A stretch of 64,000 nucleotides of DNA from Porticoccaceae bacterium (GTDB taxonomy: Bacteria > Pseudomonadota > Gammaproteobacteria > Pseudomonadales > Porticoccaceae): NCBI GenBank assembly GCA_024959305.1, contig JANXGQ010000018.1, positions 19,320-83,319 on the forward strand, in the 5' to 3' direction. Of the stretch, positions 1 through 10,635 are shown one piece after another. The notes beneath the pieces were generated by a model. It was given only the letters and a program-made list of their open reading frames with translations. It was not told where the DNA came from and ran no database searches. A program made the translations under genes and the position numbers. Each line of letters starts with the position of its first letter. Within the stretch, counting starts at the first letter, position 1.

Positions 1-468
1 TTGATTCGCAAAGTGCTGGAAGTCACCAACACAAATCCCGCCGACCTCGAGTTAGACGGTCGAGCACTGATTGATCTGTTAATGGCTCCAACCAAAATCT
101 ATGTTAAATCAATTCTTAATCTGATTGCTCAGTCGCCAGTGCATGCCCTGGCCCATATCACCGGTGGCGGTCTGCTGGAAAATATACCGCGCGTATTACC
201 TGACAATGCCACTGCAGTAATTGACACCAGCGCTTGGCAGCGCCCAACTGTATTCAACTGGTTGCAGGAACAGGGAAATATTGAAGAGCGAGAAATGCAC
301 CGAACCCTAAACTGCGGTGTGGGCATGGTACTTTGTATACCCTCTGATACCACGGCTACAGCCTTGGATATCTTGCGAGACAGCGGCGAGCAGGCCTTTG
401 TTCTCGGCACTATTGAAGAGAGCAACGAGGGTGAAGAGCAGGTCAAATTACTCGGCTTATCTGAATGA
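1..468 (+). CDS. purM: Phosphoribosylformylglycinamidine cyclo-ligase (AIR synthetase), C-terminal part
   Basis: PurM closes the imidazole ring of AIR from FGAM using ATP, the fifth step of purine synthesis, in the cytoplasm. Only the last ~155 residues are present; the gene runs off the left edge, so the apparent TTG at base 1 is not a start. Family features seen are the HITGGGLLENIPR segment (about residues 52-64) and NCGVGM near residue 104, both in the C-terminal domain of AIR synthases. The stop codon TGA overlaps the purN ATG (ATGA), indicating translational coupling. Identification is secure; the fragment tells nothing of the N-terminal ATP site. Confidence 0.95.
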   Translation: MIRKVLEVTNTNPADLELDGRALIDLLMAPTKIYVKSILNLIAQSPVHALAHITGGGLLENIPRVLPDNATAVIDTSAWQRPTVFNWLQEQGNIEEREMHRTLNCGVGMVLCIPSDTTATALDILRDSGEQAFVLGTIEESNEGEEQVKLLGLSE

Positions 469-1154
469 CTGAAACCATGCATCAGGTAGATAAGAAAAAG
501 CGCCTTGTGGTGCTAGTGTCCGGCGGCGGCTCGAATCTGCAATCATTTATAGATGCCTGTGCCTCGGGACAACTAAATGCCGAGGTATCGGCGGTGGTCA
601 GTAATAATCCCGATGCCGGCGGTCTGGATCGAGCTGCCAGAGCCAATATCCCCAATCTGGTGATTGACCATCGCAATTTTGACTGTAGAGATAACTTTGA
701 TAAGGCGCTCTGCGAACTGATCGAAAGCTTTGCAGCAGATTTGGTAATCCTCGCTGGCTTTATGCGTATTCTTACCCCTGAATTTGTTAATCACTTTTCG
801 GGTCGCATTATGAATATTCATCCTTCCCTGCTTCCCGCCTACCCCGGATTGCACACCCACAGGCGAGCCATTGAAGCCGGCGACCAGCAAGCTGGAGCCA
901 CGGTACATTTTGTCACCCCCGAATTAGATGGAGGCCCATCTATCATTCAGGCTCAGATAGCTATTAAACCAAAGGACAGCGAACAAACTCTGGCCGCTAG
1001 AGTTTTAAAGCTCGAACATCTGATATACCCTGAAGCGGTCAGGTGGTTTTGTGAAGGCAAGCTTACTATGCAAGAGGGCATTGTATCGATGGATAACAAG
1101 TCTATCCCAAGCAGCGGAATTATTTTTAATCACAGCATAGAACCATCAGCGTAA
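465..1154 (+). CDS. purN: Phosphoribosylglycinamide formyltransferase
   Basis: PurN transfers a formyl group from 10-formyl-tetrahydrofolate to GAR in purine synthesis. The N-terminal LVSGGGSNLQ phosphate-binding loop, LAGFMRIL, the catalytic MNIHPSLLPAYPG segment (His after Asn-Ile) and GATVHFVTPELDGG with its conserved Asp are all visible. At 229 residues it is slightly longer than the ~212-residue E. coli enzyme because of a C-terminal tail after the WFCEGKL region. It overlaps purM by 4 nt. The order purM-purN followed by a DUF3108 gene matches Pseudomonas. Confidence 0.96.
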   Translation: MTETMHQVDKKKRLVVLVSGGGSNLQSFIDACASGQLNAEVSAVVSNNPDAGGLDRAARANIPNLVIDHRNFDCRDNFDKALCELIESFAADLVILAGFMRILTPEFVNHFSGRIMNIHPSLLPAYPGLHTHRRAIEAGDQQAGATVHFVTPELDGGPSIIQAQIAIKPKDSEQTLAARVLKLEHLIYPEAVRWFCEGKLTMQEGIVSMDNKSIPSSGIIFNHSIEPSA

Positions 1155-1192
1155 TCCTTAGTCTAAGGGTTATCGAAAAGTCGAGGATAGAC

Positions 1193-1978
1193 ATGACAAC
1201 ACTGCGCAATAACTGCATGATAAGCATCCGCCTCGGTTTTACTCTATTGGGCTTTATCTCGGCCTTTAGTCTCGCCTCCGGCTCAGATACTAAGGGCTTA
1301 ACGAACCATAATCCCAAACTCATTAACAGCTTTGATCTGCGCTACGCAGCCAATTTTAATGGCATGCAAATTGAGGCTGTACACCAGCTTGTGCAACTTG
1401 ATACTGGCCAATTTAGAGAAACCCTAGAAGCTAAAAATTTTTTGGGCAAGGTGAGGGAACAAGCACTGTTCGATATTTCCGACAGTGGTCAAATTATCCC
1501 TAGGGAATACAGCAAGCGCCAAAGATTATTGATCGGTACCCGCACCCAGAAGCAGCAGTTTGATTGGTCAAAAAATCAGCTGATATACACTAAGGGCGAC
1601 CAGACACAGCAGATTGAAATACAACCTGGCTATTTGGATATCATGTCCCACAAGCTTCAATTGCGACGCGATGTGGCCTCGGGACATAAAACTCTATCCT
1701 ACGCTGTTATTTCCCGAGGAAAACTGAAACAATATGACTACCGAGTGATAGGCAATGAAGTGCTTACCACTGCTATTGGCCCACTTAACACCAGAGTGAT
1801 TCAGCGAGTAACAAACACTGCATCCAAAAAAACCAAAATATGGTTGGCAACCGATTGGGGCTATCTGATCGTCAGGCTGGAAAAATTGGATCGAGGCGAA
1901 ACTCAGGAGCTACAAATTAGCAGCGGGCAGCTAAATAACCATCCTGTTTTACCCTTAAAAATTGATGTAGAGAATTAG
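1193..1978 (+). CDS. DUF3108 family periplasmic protein
   Basis: This is a 261-residue exported protein of unknown function. The N-terminus has a positively charged start, a hydrophobic stretch (about residues 13-29) and small residues ending near ASG, consistent with a Sec signal peptide. The body (DLRYAANFNGMQIEA, then a long beta-rich part with ISRGKLKQYDYRVIGNE) resembles the DUF3108 family, whose members sit beside purN in Pseudomonas. The start at 1193 has a GAGGA Shine-Dalgarno 5 nt upstream; a second ATG at 1217 is possible but lacks one. It lies 38 nt after purN and 2 nt before the next gene, so the cluster is probably one operon. No function is assigned. Confidence 0.75.
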   Translation: MTTLRNNCMISIRLGFTLLGFISAFSLASGSDTKGLTNHNPKLINSFDLRYAANFNGMQIEAVHQLVQLDTGQFRETLEAKNFLGKVREQALFDISDSGQIIPREYSKRQRLLIGTRTQKQQFDWSKNQLIYTKGDQTQQIEIQPGYLDIMSHKLQLRRDVASGHKTLSYAVISRGKLKQYDYRVIGNEVLTTAIGPLNTRVIQRVTNTASKKTKIWLATDWGYLIVRLEKLDRGETQELQISSGQLNNHPVLPLKIDVEN

Positions 1979-1980
1979 CT

Positions 1981-2877
1981 ATGGTTGTAAAAAAATCGGG
2001 CTCCAGTAAATTTATTATTGCTATGGGTAGTTTTGTGGCGGTGGCGCTTATCCTTGGCGTTCTCTATCAAACCGGAAGTCTGTCCACACAGGATGACTTG
2101 GAAATGATGGGCATAATTCCTGAGCAGACAATCCCTGAACAGACGGCCAAACAGCCGGCACTTCAAGCGCCCGAAGTACCAGTGGCGGAAATTCCACAGC
2201 CATCGACCGAACCTGAAGTTGCAACCAAAACAGAAGTAGAAGTAGAAGCCGAACCCAAGGCGAGCCCGCAACCGCAACCATCTGCGCCCTCTCTACCATC
2301 ACTAGATACCAGCGATAACCTGATTCGCGACCTTGTTATATCGGAAAACTCTCCAGCAAATCTTGCAACATGGCTAGAACCCGAAGATCTTATTCGCCGC
2401 TCTGCCAGCTATATTGACGGACTGGCAAGAGGCTCTATTCTTGGAAAGATATTTGCTCTAAACGCTCCTGAAGGCAAATTTACCACCCATCAACAGGGGG
2501 ATGTGATCTGGCTAAATGCCGGCAACTACGAACGCTACAATAGTACGGTGGCGATCTTGATGTCCCTAGATATGCAACAGATGGCGCAAACTTTTCACAG
2601 TATACGGCCGCTCTTAGAGCGTGCATTCGCCGAATTGGGTTACAAACCAAGACAGATGGATGGCATTATTCTACAGACTATCGATAATATTTTAGCGGCT
2701 CCAGTGATTGTTGAGCCGCTGCAATTAACCAGAGAATCAGTCACCTATAAATTTGCAGATCCTGAACTGGAGGCGCTGATGCCTCTACAAAAGCAGCTGT
2801 TGCGCGCCGGACCAGAAAATACGCGACGTCTTCAACAGCAAGCTAAGGCTCTTAGGGAAGCGCTGTTAAATCCTTAA
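1981..2877 (+). CDS. DUF3014 family membrane-anchored protein
   Basis: A 298-residue protein with one N-terminal membrane helix (about residues 11-30, FIIAMGSFVAVALILGVLY), then a proline/glutamate-rich linker with repeated EQT and EVE units to residue ~105, then a C-terminal domain. The domain pattern (RDLVISENSP, WLEPEDLIRR, LARGSI, NYERYN, RPLLERAFAELGY, AAPVIVEPL, YKFADPELEAL, LLRAGPENTRRLQ) matches my knowledge of DUF3014. The domain would lie in the periplasm. It starts 2 nt after the DUF3108 gene and is likely co-translated with it. Function is unknown. Confidence 0.72.
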   Translation: MVVKKSGSSKFIIAMGSFVAVALILGVLYQTGSLSTQDDLEMMGIIPEQTIPEQTAKQPALQAPEVPVAEIPQPSTEPEVATKTEVEVEAEPKASPQPQPSAPSLPSLDTSDNLIRDLVISENSPANLATWLEPEDLIRRSASYIDGLARGSILGKIFALNAPEGKFTTHQQGDVIWLNAGNYERYNSTVAILMSLDMQQMAQTFHSIRPLLERAFAELGYKPRQMDGIILQTIDNILAAPVIVEPLQLTRESVTYKFADPELEALMPLQKQLLRAGPENTRRLQQQAKALREALLNP

Positions 2878-2888
2878 TTTGTGACAGC

Positions 2889-3455
2889 CTAGGTTTTAGG
2901 AAGCGTAACCCCTGTTTGCCCCTGATACTTCCCGTTCCGATCCGCATAGGATGTCTCACAGACCTGATCGGATTCAAAGAAAAGCATCTGCGCAACACCT
3001 TCATTGGCATAGATTTTTGCCGGTAGATTGGTGGTATTTGAAAATTCCAGAGTGACATGCCCCTCCCATTCAGGCTCCAAGGGCGTGACATTGACGATAA
3101 TGCCACAGCGGGCATAGGTGGATTTACCCAAGCAGATGGTCAATACCTGACGGGGAATTCGGAAGTACTCAACGGTGCGCGCCAAGGCAAATGAATTGGG
3201 CGGGATAATACAGTAGTCGTTTTTAATATCCACAAAGGCATCATTATCAAAATTCTTTGGGTCCACTGTTTTAGAGTGAATATTGGTGAATATCTTAAAT
3301 TCATCGGCACAGCGAACATCATAACCATAGCTGGAGACACCGTAGGAAATCACCCGCTGATCACCACTGTAGCGAACCTGCTCTGACTCATAGGGTTCGA
3401 TCATTTTGTGTTGTTCGGCCATCTGGCGGATCCAGCGGTCTGACTTAATACTCAT
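2889..3455 (-). CDS. dcd: dCTP deaminase
   Basis: Dcd deaminates dCTP to dUTP, the main source of dUMP for thymidylate synthesis in Gram-negatives. The 188-residue length is typical of the monofunctional enzyme. Seen are [11 protein letters not shown] (residues 38-48), the active-site block GKSTYARCG (110-118) with Ser and Arg, [17 protein letters not shown] with the catalytic Glu, and the C-terminal [12 protein letters not shown] lid. It ends 11 nt from the convergent DUF3014 gene. It has its own candidate promoter at 3513-3540, separate from upstream apbC. Confidence 0.97.
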   Translation of the reverse strand: MSIKSDRWIRQMAEQHKMIEPYESEQVRYSGDQRVISYGVSSYGYDVRCADEFKIFTNIHSKTVDPKNFDNDAFVDIKNDYCIIPPNSFALARTVEYFRIPRQVLTICLGKSTYARCGIIVNVTPLEPEWEGHVTLEFSNTTNLPAKIYANEGVAQMLFFESDQVCETSYADRNGKYQGQTGVTLPKT

Positions 3456-3512
3456 CTATATTAACTCCAGCTAACTATTGTCTATTTCGTTGAGGGAAAA
3501 ATTAGTGGCGGT

Positions 3513-3540
3513 ATGATACCCACTTATACAATGACCGCAA
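3513..3540 (-). promoter_or_regulatory. Candidate sigma70 promoter for dcd
   Basis: On the minus strand TTGCGG (-35, 3540-3535) and TATCAT (-10, 3518-3513) are separated by 16 nt, in the gap between the end of apbC and the start of dcd. The -10 lies in a GGTATCATACC palindrome. Predicted from sequence pattern only. Confidence 0.5.
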
Positions 3541-3547
3541 ACTCGAT

Positions 3548-4351
3548 CTACTGAAAAACAATCTCTGGCGAAGTATCGGAATCTTTGGCCTGAAGTTCAG
3601 CCATCACCTTTGCGGCTATGTGCCGATAATAATCCGCTATTTCTGAATTGCCAGCCGCCACCATCGAGGGTATTCCGGCATCCCCCTGCTCGCGAATGGA
3701 GCGATCTAAGGGCAAACTTCCCAGTAACTTTGTCTGATACTGCTCAGCAACCTGTGCACCGCCACCATCACCAAAAATCGATTCTTCATGACCGCACTCA
3801 GTGCAAATATGCGTGGACATATTTTCCACAATACCCAATACAGGTATTTTGACTTTAAGGAACATTTCGATACCTTTTTTAGCATCTAGCAGGGCGATAT
3901 CTTGAGGCGTGGTTACAATCACCGCCCCAGAGACGTGTGCTTGCTGCGCCAGAGTTAATTGGATATCCCCGGTGCCGGGCGGCATATCTACCACCAGCAC
4001 ATCCAATTCGCCCCAGTCTGTTTGCTGCAGTAACTGTTGCAGGGCGCCAGCCGCCATGGGGCCGCGCCACACCATAGGCGTTTGCTCTGTAGCCAGATAG
4101 GCCATAGACATAGTGGCCAGCCCATGGGCCTGAATCGGCCTAAAGAGCTTTCCATCTATAATTTCCGGCTTCTGGTTTTCCGGCACAGCTAACATCATGG
4201 CGATACTGGGACCATAGATATCCGCATCTAATACGCCTACATGCTTGCCCGATGCTTGCAGAGCCAGCGCCAGATTGACCGCCGTTGTCGATTTACCTAC
4301 ACCACCTTTGCCGGAGGCCACAGCCACAATATATTTAACCTGATTTAACAC
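3548..4351 (-). CDS. apbC: Mrp/ApbC family Fe-S cluster carrier ATPase (short form)
   Basis: ApbC/Mrp proteins are P-loop ATPases that bind and transfer [4Fe-4S] clusters to apo-proteins in the cytoplasm. The deviant Walker A SGKGGVGKST (residues 13-22), DADIYGPS, VDMPPGTGD switch and a C-terminal CxxC pair (ICTEC) that bridges the cluster are all present. At 267 residues it lacks the ~90-residue N-terminal DUF59 domain of E. coli Mrp; the P-loop begins at residue 13, as in other short forms. It is divergent from metG with a 103-nt gap, the same arrangement as in Pseudomonas. An ATP-dependent cluster carrier fits next to the Fe-S-rich rnf operon, but that link is inference. Confidence 0.92.
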   Translation of the reverse strand: MLNQVKYIVAVASGKGGVGKSTTAVNLALALQASGKHVGVLDADIYGPSIAMMLAVPENQKPEIIDGKLFRPIQAHGLATMSMAYLATEQTPMVWRGPMAAGALQQLLQQTDWGELDVLVVDMPPGTGDIQLTLAQQAHVSGAVIVTTPQDIALLDAKKGIEMFLKVKIPVLGIVENMSTHICTECGHEESIFGDGGGAQVAEQYQTKLLGSLPLDRSIREQGDAGIPSMVAAGNSEIADYYRHIAAKVMAELQAKDSDTSPEIVFQ

Positions 4352-4454
4352 AGAGACTCCCTATTGCTGTTAATAGCTTATTTTTACATGAAAAGTTTAT
4401 CCAAAATCGCTATAGTGGCGGCTTTTATCAATCATCGGAAAAGATATCTCGACC

Positions 4455-6476
4455 ATGTCAACAAAGCGCCAAATTTTGGTCACCAACGCTCTCCCCTATG
4501 CCAATGCAGCGCTGCACCTTGGCCATATATTGGAATACACCCAAACCGATGTGTGGGTGCGCTTCCAGAGGATGCGCGGGCACGCATGTTACTACGTTTC
4601 TGCCGATGATGCTCATGGTACAGCCATTATGCTTAAAGCGGATGCAAAAGGCATCAGCGCGGAACAGCATATTGCCGATATGCGCAGTATCCACGAGGCC
4701 GATTTCCGGGATTTTTTGATTGGCGTCGACAATTACCACAGCACCCATTCTGAGGAAAATCGAGAATATTCAGAGTTGATATACAAGCGTCTTGTGAAAA
4801 ATGGGCATATTGCCAAGCGCGAGATCACTCAGTCCTTTGACTCCGAAAAACAGCTTTTTCTGGCAGATCGTTATATCAGAGGCACCTGTCCTAAGTGCAA
4901 GACCGAAGATCAATATGGTGATAACTGCGAGGCCTGTAGTGCCACCTATGCACCAACTGATTTAATCGACCCCGTCTCTGTGCTATCCGGAACCACACCG
5001 ATCGAAAAACAGTCGACCCATTATTTTTTCAAGCTGCCTGAGTTTACCCAGTTTCTAAAAACCTGGACCCGCAGTGGCGCAGTTCAGGATGAGGTGGCCA
5101 ATAAGTTGGGCGAGTGGCTGGATAGCGGCCTACAAGAATGGGATATAAGCCGCGATGCACCCTACTTTGGCTTTGAAATCCCCGATGCCCCCAACAAGTA
5201 TTTTTATGTGTGGCTGGATGCCCCCATAGGCTATATGGCGAGCTTTAAAAATCTCTGCGATAGGGAGTCATTGGATTTTGATCAGTTCTGGGCGGCCGAT
5301 AGTAGCGCCGAACTGTACCACTTTATCGGCAAAGATATTGTCAATTTCCACGCCCTGTTCTGGCCCGCTATGTTATCTAGCGCCAATTTTAGAACACCCA
5401 CTAAGGTCTGTGTGCATGGCTTTGTCACTGTCAATGGTAAAAAGATGTCCAAATCTCGGGGCACCTTTATTAATGCGCGCTGCTATCTGGACCACCTAAA
5501 TCCGGAGTATCTGCGCTACTACTACGCCTCTAAACTCTCCAACTCAGTAGAAGATATAGATCTAAATCTCGAAGACTTTATACAGAGAGTGAACAGTGAC
5601 CTAGTCGGCAAACTGGTCAATATAGCCAGTCGCTGTGCAAAATTTATTACCAAGGGCAATGATGGCCTGCTGTCGGCGACTGTTGAGAATCCGGCACTGT
5701 GGCAACAGGTAAGCGGCGCCGGGGAGAAAATTGCCGATTTCTACGAGAACCGCGACTACAGTAAGGCGATCCGAGAGATTATGGCTCAGGCCGATGCTGC
5801 CAATGAATATATTGCCGCCAAGGAGCCGTGGAAGCTCAATAAAGACCCAAGTAAGCAACAGCAAGTACAGGATATCTGCTCATTGGGAATCAATCTATTT
5901 CGTGTGTTGCTGACATACTTAAAGCCGGTGTTGCCAGCAATGACCGCCGATGGAGAGCACTTTCTCAACGATTGTTTGAGTTGGGAGAGCATACAGGCAC
6001 CACTCACTGAACACAGAATAAATAACTTTAAACCACTGCTGCAACGGGTGGAAAAAGAAAAGGTCGACGCTATGCTAGAAGCCAGCAAACAGGAAGCCGA
6101 ACAGGCCGCCGCAACGCCTCACAAAGGACCATCGGCCGGTGAGCCTATCGCCGACGAAATCGGCTTTGATGACTTTATCAAAGTGGACCTGAGAGTGGCG
6201 CGTATTGTGAAAGCGCAAGCCGTTGAGGGTGCTGACAAACTGCTCGCCCTAACACTGGATATAGGCGGCGAGACTCGCAATGTGTTCTCAGGCATCAAGT
6301 CATCATACAAACCCGAAGATCTCGAGGGTCGACTCACAGTTATGGTCGCTAACCTAGCCCCCCGAAAAATGCGCTTTGGGGTTTCCGAGGGCATGGTGTT
6401 GGCAGCAGCTGATAACAAGGGCATCTATCTTCTTGCACCAGATAGTGGTGCAATACCTGGACATCGAATCACCTAA
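4455..6476 (+). CDS. metG: Methionine-tRNA ligase
   Basis: MetG charges tRNA-Met in two steps from methionine and ATP. The class I signature HLGH is at residues 21-24 and KKMSKS lies about residue 333. A zinc knuckle CPKC...CEAC (about 145-161) identifies the MetG1 subgroup. The last ~110 residues ([18 protein letters not shown] onward) form the EMAP/Trbp111-like tRNA-binding domain used for dimerisation. The 673-residue length is close to the 677 of E. coli. The start has ATCTCGACC upstream without a strong Shine-Dalgarno. The window also carries one of its substrates, a tRNA-Met at its right edge. Confidence 0.97.
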   Translation: MSTKRQILVTNALPYANAALHLGHILEYTQTDVWVRFQRMRGHACYYVSADDAHGTAIMLKADAKGISAEQHIADMRSIHEADFRDFLIGVDNYHSTHSEENREYSELIYKRLVKNGHIAKREITQSFDSEKQLFLADRYIRGTCPKCKTEDQYGDNCEACSATYAPTDLIDPVSVLSGTTPIEKQSTHYFFKLPEFTQFLKTWTRSGAVQDEVANKLGEWLDSGLQEWDISRDAPYFGFEIPDAPNKYFYVWLDAPIGYMASFKNLCDRESLDFDQFWAADSSAELYHFIGKDIVNFHALFWPAMLSSANFRTPTKVCVHGFVTVNGKKMSKSRGTFINARCYLDHLNPEYLRYYYASKLSNSVEDIDLNLEDFIQRVNSDLVGKLVNIASRCAKFITKGNDGLLSATVENPALWQQVSGAGEKIADFYENRDYSKAIREIMAQADAANEYIAAKEPWKLNKDPSKQQQVQDICSLGINLFRVLLTYLKPVLPAMTADGEHFLNDCLSWESIQAPLTEHRINNFKPLLQRVEKEKVDAMLEASKQEAEQAAATPHKGPSAGEPIADEIGFDDFIKVDLRVARIVKAQAVEGADKLLALTLDIGGETRNVFSGIKSSYKPEDLEGRLTVMVANLAPRKMRFGVSEGMVLAAADNKGIYLLAPDSGAIPGHRIT

Positions 6477-6569
6477 ATTCATAGCAAAATAAGGTCTGTA
6501 GAGGTATTTTTTTAGGCTCGCGAGTGAATTTGTTATTCCTAAAAGCACTAAAAACAAGGCCTTTATATA

Positions 6570-6599
6570 TTGAATCGAGATAGGTAATTCCACGATAAT
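6570..6599 (+). promoter_or_regulatory. Candidate promoter for the rnf operon
   Basis: TTGAAT (6570-6575) and GATAAT (6594-6599) with an 18-nt spacer lie 30 nt before the rnfA ATG, in the 153-nt gap after metG. No clear factor-independent terminator was seen after metG, so read-through is also possible. Confidence 0.4.
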
Positions 6600-6629
6600 A
6601 CATATCTATTAGGGTAATTTGAGAAAACC

Positions 6630-7205
6630 ATGCAAGAAGTGGCGGTAATTCTGGTCAGTTCAGTTCTGATCAACAACTATGTGCTGGTGCAGTTTCTTGG
6701 GCTGTGCCCCTTTATGGGCGTCTCAAAAAAACTTGAATCAGCTATAGGTATGTCCGCCGCTACCACCTTTGTGCTGACGCTGACCGCCATGGCCAGTCAT
6801 ATAGTCAATAAAATGCTGCTGATTCCACTCGGACTGGAGTATTTGCGCACCATCAGCTTTATTCTGGTAATCGCCGCAGTGGTTCAGTTCACCAAAATGT
6901 TTATTGAAAAAACCAGCCCCCTGCTGTATCGAGTACTGGGTGTATTCTTACCCCTGATCACTACCAACTGTGCGGTACTGGGGGTAGCACTACAAAATTC
7001 CTCCAAAGATTTAAACTTTATGCAAGCATCTTTCTACGGTTTTGGTGCAGGCGCTGGCTTCTCGCTGGTACTTATCCTATTTTCAGCTATGCGTGAAAGA
7101 TTGGCTGCCGCAGATATCCCACAGCCATTTGAAGGAGCGGCTATAGCGATGATAACTGCCGGACTTATGTCTCTGGCATTTATGGGATTCAGTGGGCTGG
7201 TATAA
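6630..7205 (+). CDS. rnfA: Electron transport complex subunit RnfA/RsxA
   Basis: RnfA is an integral membrane subunit of the Rnf complex, which couples ferredoxin:NAD+ electron transfer to Na+ or H+ movement, and in E. coli (Rsx) keeps SoxR reduced. The 191 residues form about six helices. [18 protein letters not shown] near the N-terminus and the mirrored [11 protein letters not shown] carry the conserved Cys residues that bind a membrane [2Fe-2S] cluster with RnfE. It is the first gene of rnfABCDGE; its TAA abuts the rnfB ATG with no gap. Confidence 0.97.
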   Translation: MQEVAVILVSSVLINNYVLVQFLGLCPFMGVSKKLESAIGMSAATTFVLTLTAMASHIVNKMLLIPLGLEYLRTISFILVIAAVVQFTKMFIEKTSPLLYRVLGVFLPLITTNCAVLGVALQNSSKDLNFMQASFYGFGAGAGFSLVLILFSAMRERLAAADIPQPFEGAAIAMITAGLMSLAFMGFSGLV

Positions 7206-7853
7206 ATGTTAGACATAGTTATACAACAACCCATAGTTGCTGCGCTGGTTGCCTTAGTTAGCCTAGGGTTGATATTTGGTGCTCTGCTGGGGTTCGCCGC
7301 CGAAAAATTTAAAGTCCATGGCGACCCGGTAATAGACCAGATCGATGAACTGTTACCACAGACTCAATGTGGACAATGCGGCTTTCCCGGATGCCGCCCC
7401 TACGCAGAATCTATCGCCGACGGAGATGCCATCAATAAATGCCCTCCCGGCGGTCAAGCCACCATCAATGCGATCGCCAGTTTGCTGGATGTACCGGCAC
7501 CAGACCTAGATGAGGAACACGGCCAGGAGTCAGAGGTCAAGACCGTCGCCTATATTCGCGAAGATGAATGTATTGGTTGCACCAAGTGTATTCAAGCCTG
7601 TCCCGTAGATGCTATCTTGGGCGCAGCAAAATTGATGCACACAGTGATTGTCGACGAGTGCACCGGCTGCGATCTCTGTGTTGAGCCCTGCCCTGTGGAC
7701 TGTATTGATATGCTTCCCGTAGAACAGGATATAAGTCAATGGCAATGGCCCGCACCGCAAACTCCCGACGGATTGATAGCCACTGATGGAATGAACAACC
7801 CCAATCTGGCTGGACAGGATAACCCTGAGCCCAACCGAGAGGATGCCGCATGA
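7206..7853 (+). CDS. rnfB: Electron transport complex ferredoxin subunit RnfB/RsxB
   Basis: RnfB relays electrons through several Fe-S clusters on the cytoplasmic side. One N-terminal helix (about residues 8-32) anchors it. The four-Cys motif CGQCGFPGC near residue 56 is the 4Fe-4S domain, followed by two bacterial ferredoxin motifs, [12 protein letters not shown] and [12 protein letters not shown]. After these comes a ~45-residue polar tail. At 215 residues it is slightly longer than E. coli RsxB. It overlaps rnfC by 4 nt (ATGA). Confidence 0.97.
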   Translation: MLDIVIQQPIVAALVALVSLGLIFGALLGFAAEKFKVHGDPVIDQIDELLPQTQCGQCGFPGCRPYAESIADGDAINKCPPGGQATINAIASLLDVPAPDLDEEHGQESEVKTVAYIREDECIGCTKCIQACPVDAILGAAKLMHTVIVDECTGCDLCVEPCPVDCIDMLPVEQDISQWQWPAPQTPDGLIATDGMNNPNLAGQDNPEPNREDAA

Positions 7854-9568
7854 GAAAAACTTGGCTAACACCAGGCGGCGTTCATCCTCCGGAAAACAAA
7901 CAGCAATCCCTGACTCAGCCGATCGGTGAACTGCCAATCCCCGACAGGTTAGTGGTGCCGCTCAGTCAGCATATAGGCGCGCCCTCCATCGCCTGCGTAA
8001 AGGTAGGGGATTGCGTTCTTAAGGGACAGAAAATTGCCGATTCCGCGGGCTCGGTGTCGGTAGCGGTCCACGCACCCACCTCTGGCACTATTACGGCAAT
8101 TGAAGCCCGTCCTGTCGCCCACTCTTCAGGGATGACAGCGCCCTGTATTGAAATCTCCAACGATGGTCTGGATCAATGGATTGCATCTGAGGGCATTGCA
8201 GATTTTGAACATACAAGTCCCAGCGCCCTGTTGAGCGTAATTACTGAAGCTGGCATTGCAGGTATGGGGGGTGCCGGTTTTCCAACAGCGGTAAAACTCA
8301 ACCCCGGCTTCCAGCGCCCAATTGATACGCTAATTATCAATGCCACCGAATGTGAGCCCTACATTACCGCTGACGATGCCCTTATTCGCGAGCGCGCAGA
8401 GGAAATTATCGAGGGTGTGCGCATACTCAGCCATATACTGGGCAACCCAAGTAATATTTTGATTGGTATAGAGGACAATAAACCTGAGGCCATTGCCGCA
8501 CTGAGGCCACATATCCAAGATACGGGTATCAGTCTGGTGTCGTTTCCCACAAAATACCCCTCCGGTGGTGAGAAACAGCTTATTTATATTCTCACTGGCA
8601 AAGAACTGCCAAGTGGTCAGATACCAGCAGATATTGGAACCGTCTGCGTTAATATAGGCACAATCTATGCGATAAAACGTGCCGTTGTCGATGCTCAGCC
8701 CCTGATCTCAAGAGTGACCACGGTAACCGGCAAAGCCTGTGCTATTAACCGCAATTACAACGTGCTTATAGGCACAGCGGTAAGCCATTTACTACAGCAC
8801 AATAACTTCGATCAGCAGGCCTGTAGCAGAGTTGTTATGGGGGGGCCTATGATGGGCTTTAGTCTGACATCCGAGGATGTTCCGATCGTCAAGACTAGCA
8901 ACTGCATTCTGGCACCCATCTATCAGGAAATACCAGAGGACGAACCTGCACAACCTTGTATTCGCTGTGGTATGTGCGCTGAAGTCTGCCCGGCATCTCT
9001 GCTACCGCAGCAATTGTTCTGGTATTCACAGGCTAAAGACCATGATCGACTGCAAGCGCACAATCTATTTGACTGTATTGAATGTGGCGCCTGTTCCTAT
9101 GTTTGCCCGAGTAATATTCCTCTGGTTCAGTACTATCGCAATAGCAAAGGCGAGATAAAAACAGCACAGCAGGAAAAGGTTAAGTCAGATCATGCTCGCG
9201 AGCGCTTCGAATTCCATAAACAGCGGATAGAACAAGCAGAGCAAGAGCGAGAGGCCAAACGCGCGGCGCGCCGTGAAGCTGCAAAACAGGCCAAGTCTAC
9301 AACCGCCGGCTCGGGGTCTGCCGCAGATATAGTGGCCGCCGCTCAGGCGCGCGCGGCGGCTAAAAAGCTTAATCCAGAACAGCAACAGGCCAAACTTGAG
9401 CGCGCTGTAGCCAGTGCAGAAATGCGCACGCAGAAAGCTCAAGAGAAACTGGACAGCGCTACAGCTAATAATGATACTGAAGAAAAACTTAATGTGTTCA
9501 GCGCAGCGCTTACAGCAGCACAACAAAAACTTGATCAGGCAAAGGCTCGTCTGGCGGAGCATAAATAA
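7850..9568 (+). CDS. rnfC: Electron transport complex NADH/flavin subunit RnfC/RsxC
   Basis: RnfC is the peripheral subunit that binds FMN and NAD(H) and two [4Fe-4S] clusters. Seen are the N-terminal barrel-sandwich part, [13 protein letters not shown] (NADH/FMN fold), the SLBB-like middle part, and two cluster motifs [12 protein letters not shown] and [12 protein letters not shown] at about 370 and 410. From ~435 to 572 the chain is Ala/Lys/Glu/Gln-rich coiled coil with repeated AQEKL-like units; such low-complexity tails vary greatly in length among RnfC proteins and this one is of medium size. It is translationally coupled to rnfB and 2 nt from rnfD. Confidence 0.96.
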   Translation: MRKTWLTPGGVHPPENKQQSLTQPIGELPIPDRLVVPLSQHIGAPSIACVKVGDCVLKGQKIADSAGSVSVAVHAPTSGTITAIEARPVAHSSGMTAPCIEISNDGLDQWIASEGIADFEHTSPSALLSVITEAGIAGMGGAGFPTAVKLNPGFQRPIDTLIINATECEPYITADDALIRERAEEIIEGVRILSHILGNPSNILIGIEDNKPEAIAALRPHIQDTGISLVSFPTKYPSGGEKQLIYILTGKELPSGQIPADIGTVCVNIGTIYAIKRAVVDAQPLISRVTTVTGKACAINRNYNVLIGTAVSHLLQHNNFDQQACSRVVMGGPMMGFSLTSEDVPIVKTSNCILAPIYQEIPEDEPAQPCIRCGMCAEVCPASLLPQQLFWYSQAKDHDRLQAHNLFDCIECGACSYVCPSNIPLVQYYRNSKGEIKTAQQEKVKSDHARERFEFHKQRIEQAEQEREAKRAARREAAKQAKSTTAGSGSAADIVAAAQARAAAKKLNPEQQQAKLERAVASAEMRTQKAQEKLDSATANNDTEEKLNVFSAALTAAQQKLDQAKARLAEHK

Positions 9569-9570
9569 TA

Positions 9571-10635
9571 ATGGCGTTTAAACAGATTACCTCACCCCAT
9601 GCCCATGCAGCGCAGAATACTGCCAAGGTTATGCAACTGGTGTTGTGGTCCACCATTCCAGGTCTGTTAGCGCTGAGCTGGCACTTCGGCTGGGGCGCCC
9701 TGATCAATATATTGTTGGCGACCATCACCGCCGTGCTCAGCGAAGCGCTCATTATTAAATTGCGCAAACGCTCTGTGCGTTTTTATCTCAGCGACTACAG
9801 CGCCGTGGTTACCGCTGTGCTGCTGGGTCTGGCGCTGCCGCCTCTATGTCCATGGTGGGTAGTGGTGACCGGCAGCCTGTTCTCTATAGTGATCGCCAAG
9901 CAACTGTTTGGCGGTCTGGGCTACAACCCATTTAACCCGGCGATGGTGGGCTATGTGGTATTGCTGATCTCATTCCCGGTACAGATGACCACCTGGGTGA
10001 CACCCCTTGCACTGCTACCGGAGGGCATCTCTCACCCAGATATAATTGAGTCTTTTAGAATAGTATTGGGGGTCTCAATACCCGTAGATGGAGTGACAGG
10101 TGCCACCCCATTAGATAGCTTTAAATATGCTCTAGGCCTAACCGCAGACCAGATCTATCAGCAAGATCCACTGTTCAGTCGTGCAAAATTTGCCAGCGTG
10201 GGCTGGGAATGGGTGAATCTGGGCTTTCTTGTTGGCGGTATTATTATGCTGGCGAGCCGCTTGTTTACCTGGCATGGCCCAGTTGCAATGCTCGCTACCC
10301 TGGCTCTGCTGTCAGTTATCTTTTGGGATGGTGGCAGCTCACAGAGCCCGGGCTCACCGCTGATGCACCTGTTGAGCGGCGCCTCCATGATGGGCGCATT
10401 TTTTATTCTTACCGACCCTGTCTCCTCCGCTGTCAGTAATCGTGGGCGACTAGTTTACGGCGCATTGATTGGATTCTTGGTCTATATCATTCGCGCTTGG
10501 GGCAACTACCCAGATGCTGTGGCCTTTGCTGTGCTACTGGCGAATTTTAGCGCGCCGCTTATCGATAACTACACATTGCCGCGCACCTATGGCCACACTG
10601 ATCGTCGCAGAGCCACAGAGAAGGTCGAAGACTGA
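9571..10635 (+). CDS. rnfD: Electron transport complex flavoprotein subunit RnfD/RsxD
   Basis: RnfD is a membrane subunit carrying FMN covalently linked to a threonine. It is 354 residues with about nine hydrophobic helices. The DGVTGATPLD segment (about residues 172-181) contains the FMN attachment Thr known from RnfD/NqrB. GGLGYNPFNPAMVGY and FILTDPVSSAVSNRGR are further family signatures. Its TGA overlaps the rnfG ATG by one base. Confidence 0.96.
   Translation: MAFKQITSPHAHAAQNTAKVMQLVLWSTIPGLLALSWHFGWGALINILLATITAVLSEALIIKLRKRSVRFYLSDYSAVVTAVLLGLALPPLCPWWVVVTGSLFSIVIAKQLFGGLGYNPFNPAMVGYVVLLISFPVQMTTWVTPLALLPEGISHPDIIESFRIVLGVSIPVDGVTGATPLDSFKYALGLTADQIYQQDPLFSRAKFASVGWEWVNLGFLVGGIIMLASRLFTWHGPVAMLATLALLSVIFWDGGSSQSPGSPLMHLLSGASMMGAFFILTDPVSSAVSNRGRLVYGALIGFLVYIIRAWGNYPDAVAFAVLLANFSAPLIDNYTLPRTYGHTDRRRATEKVED

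Noticed and set aside
9185..9562. 125-aa minus-strand ORF opposite the rnfC tail
   Set aside because: Arises from the repetitive Ala/Gln/Glu-rich coding sequence on the plus strand.
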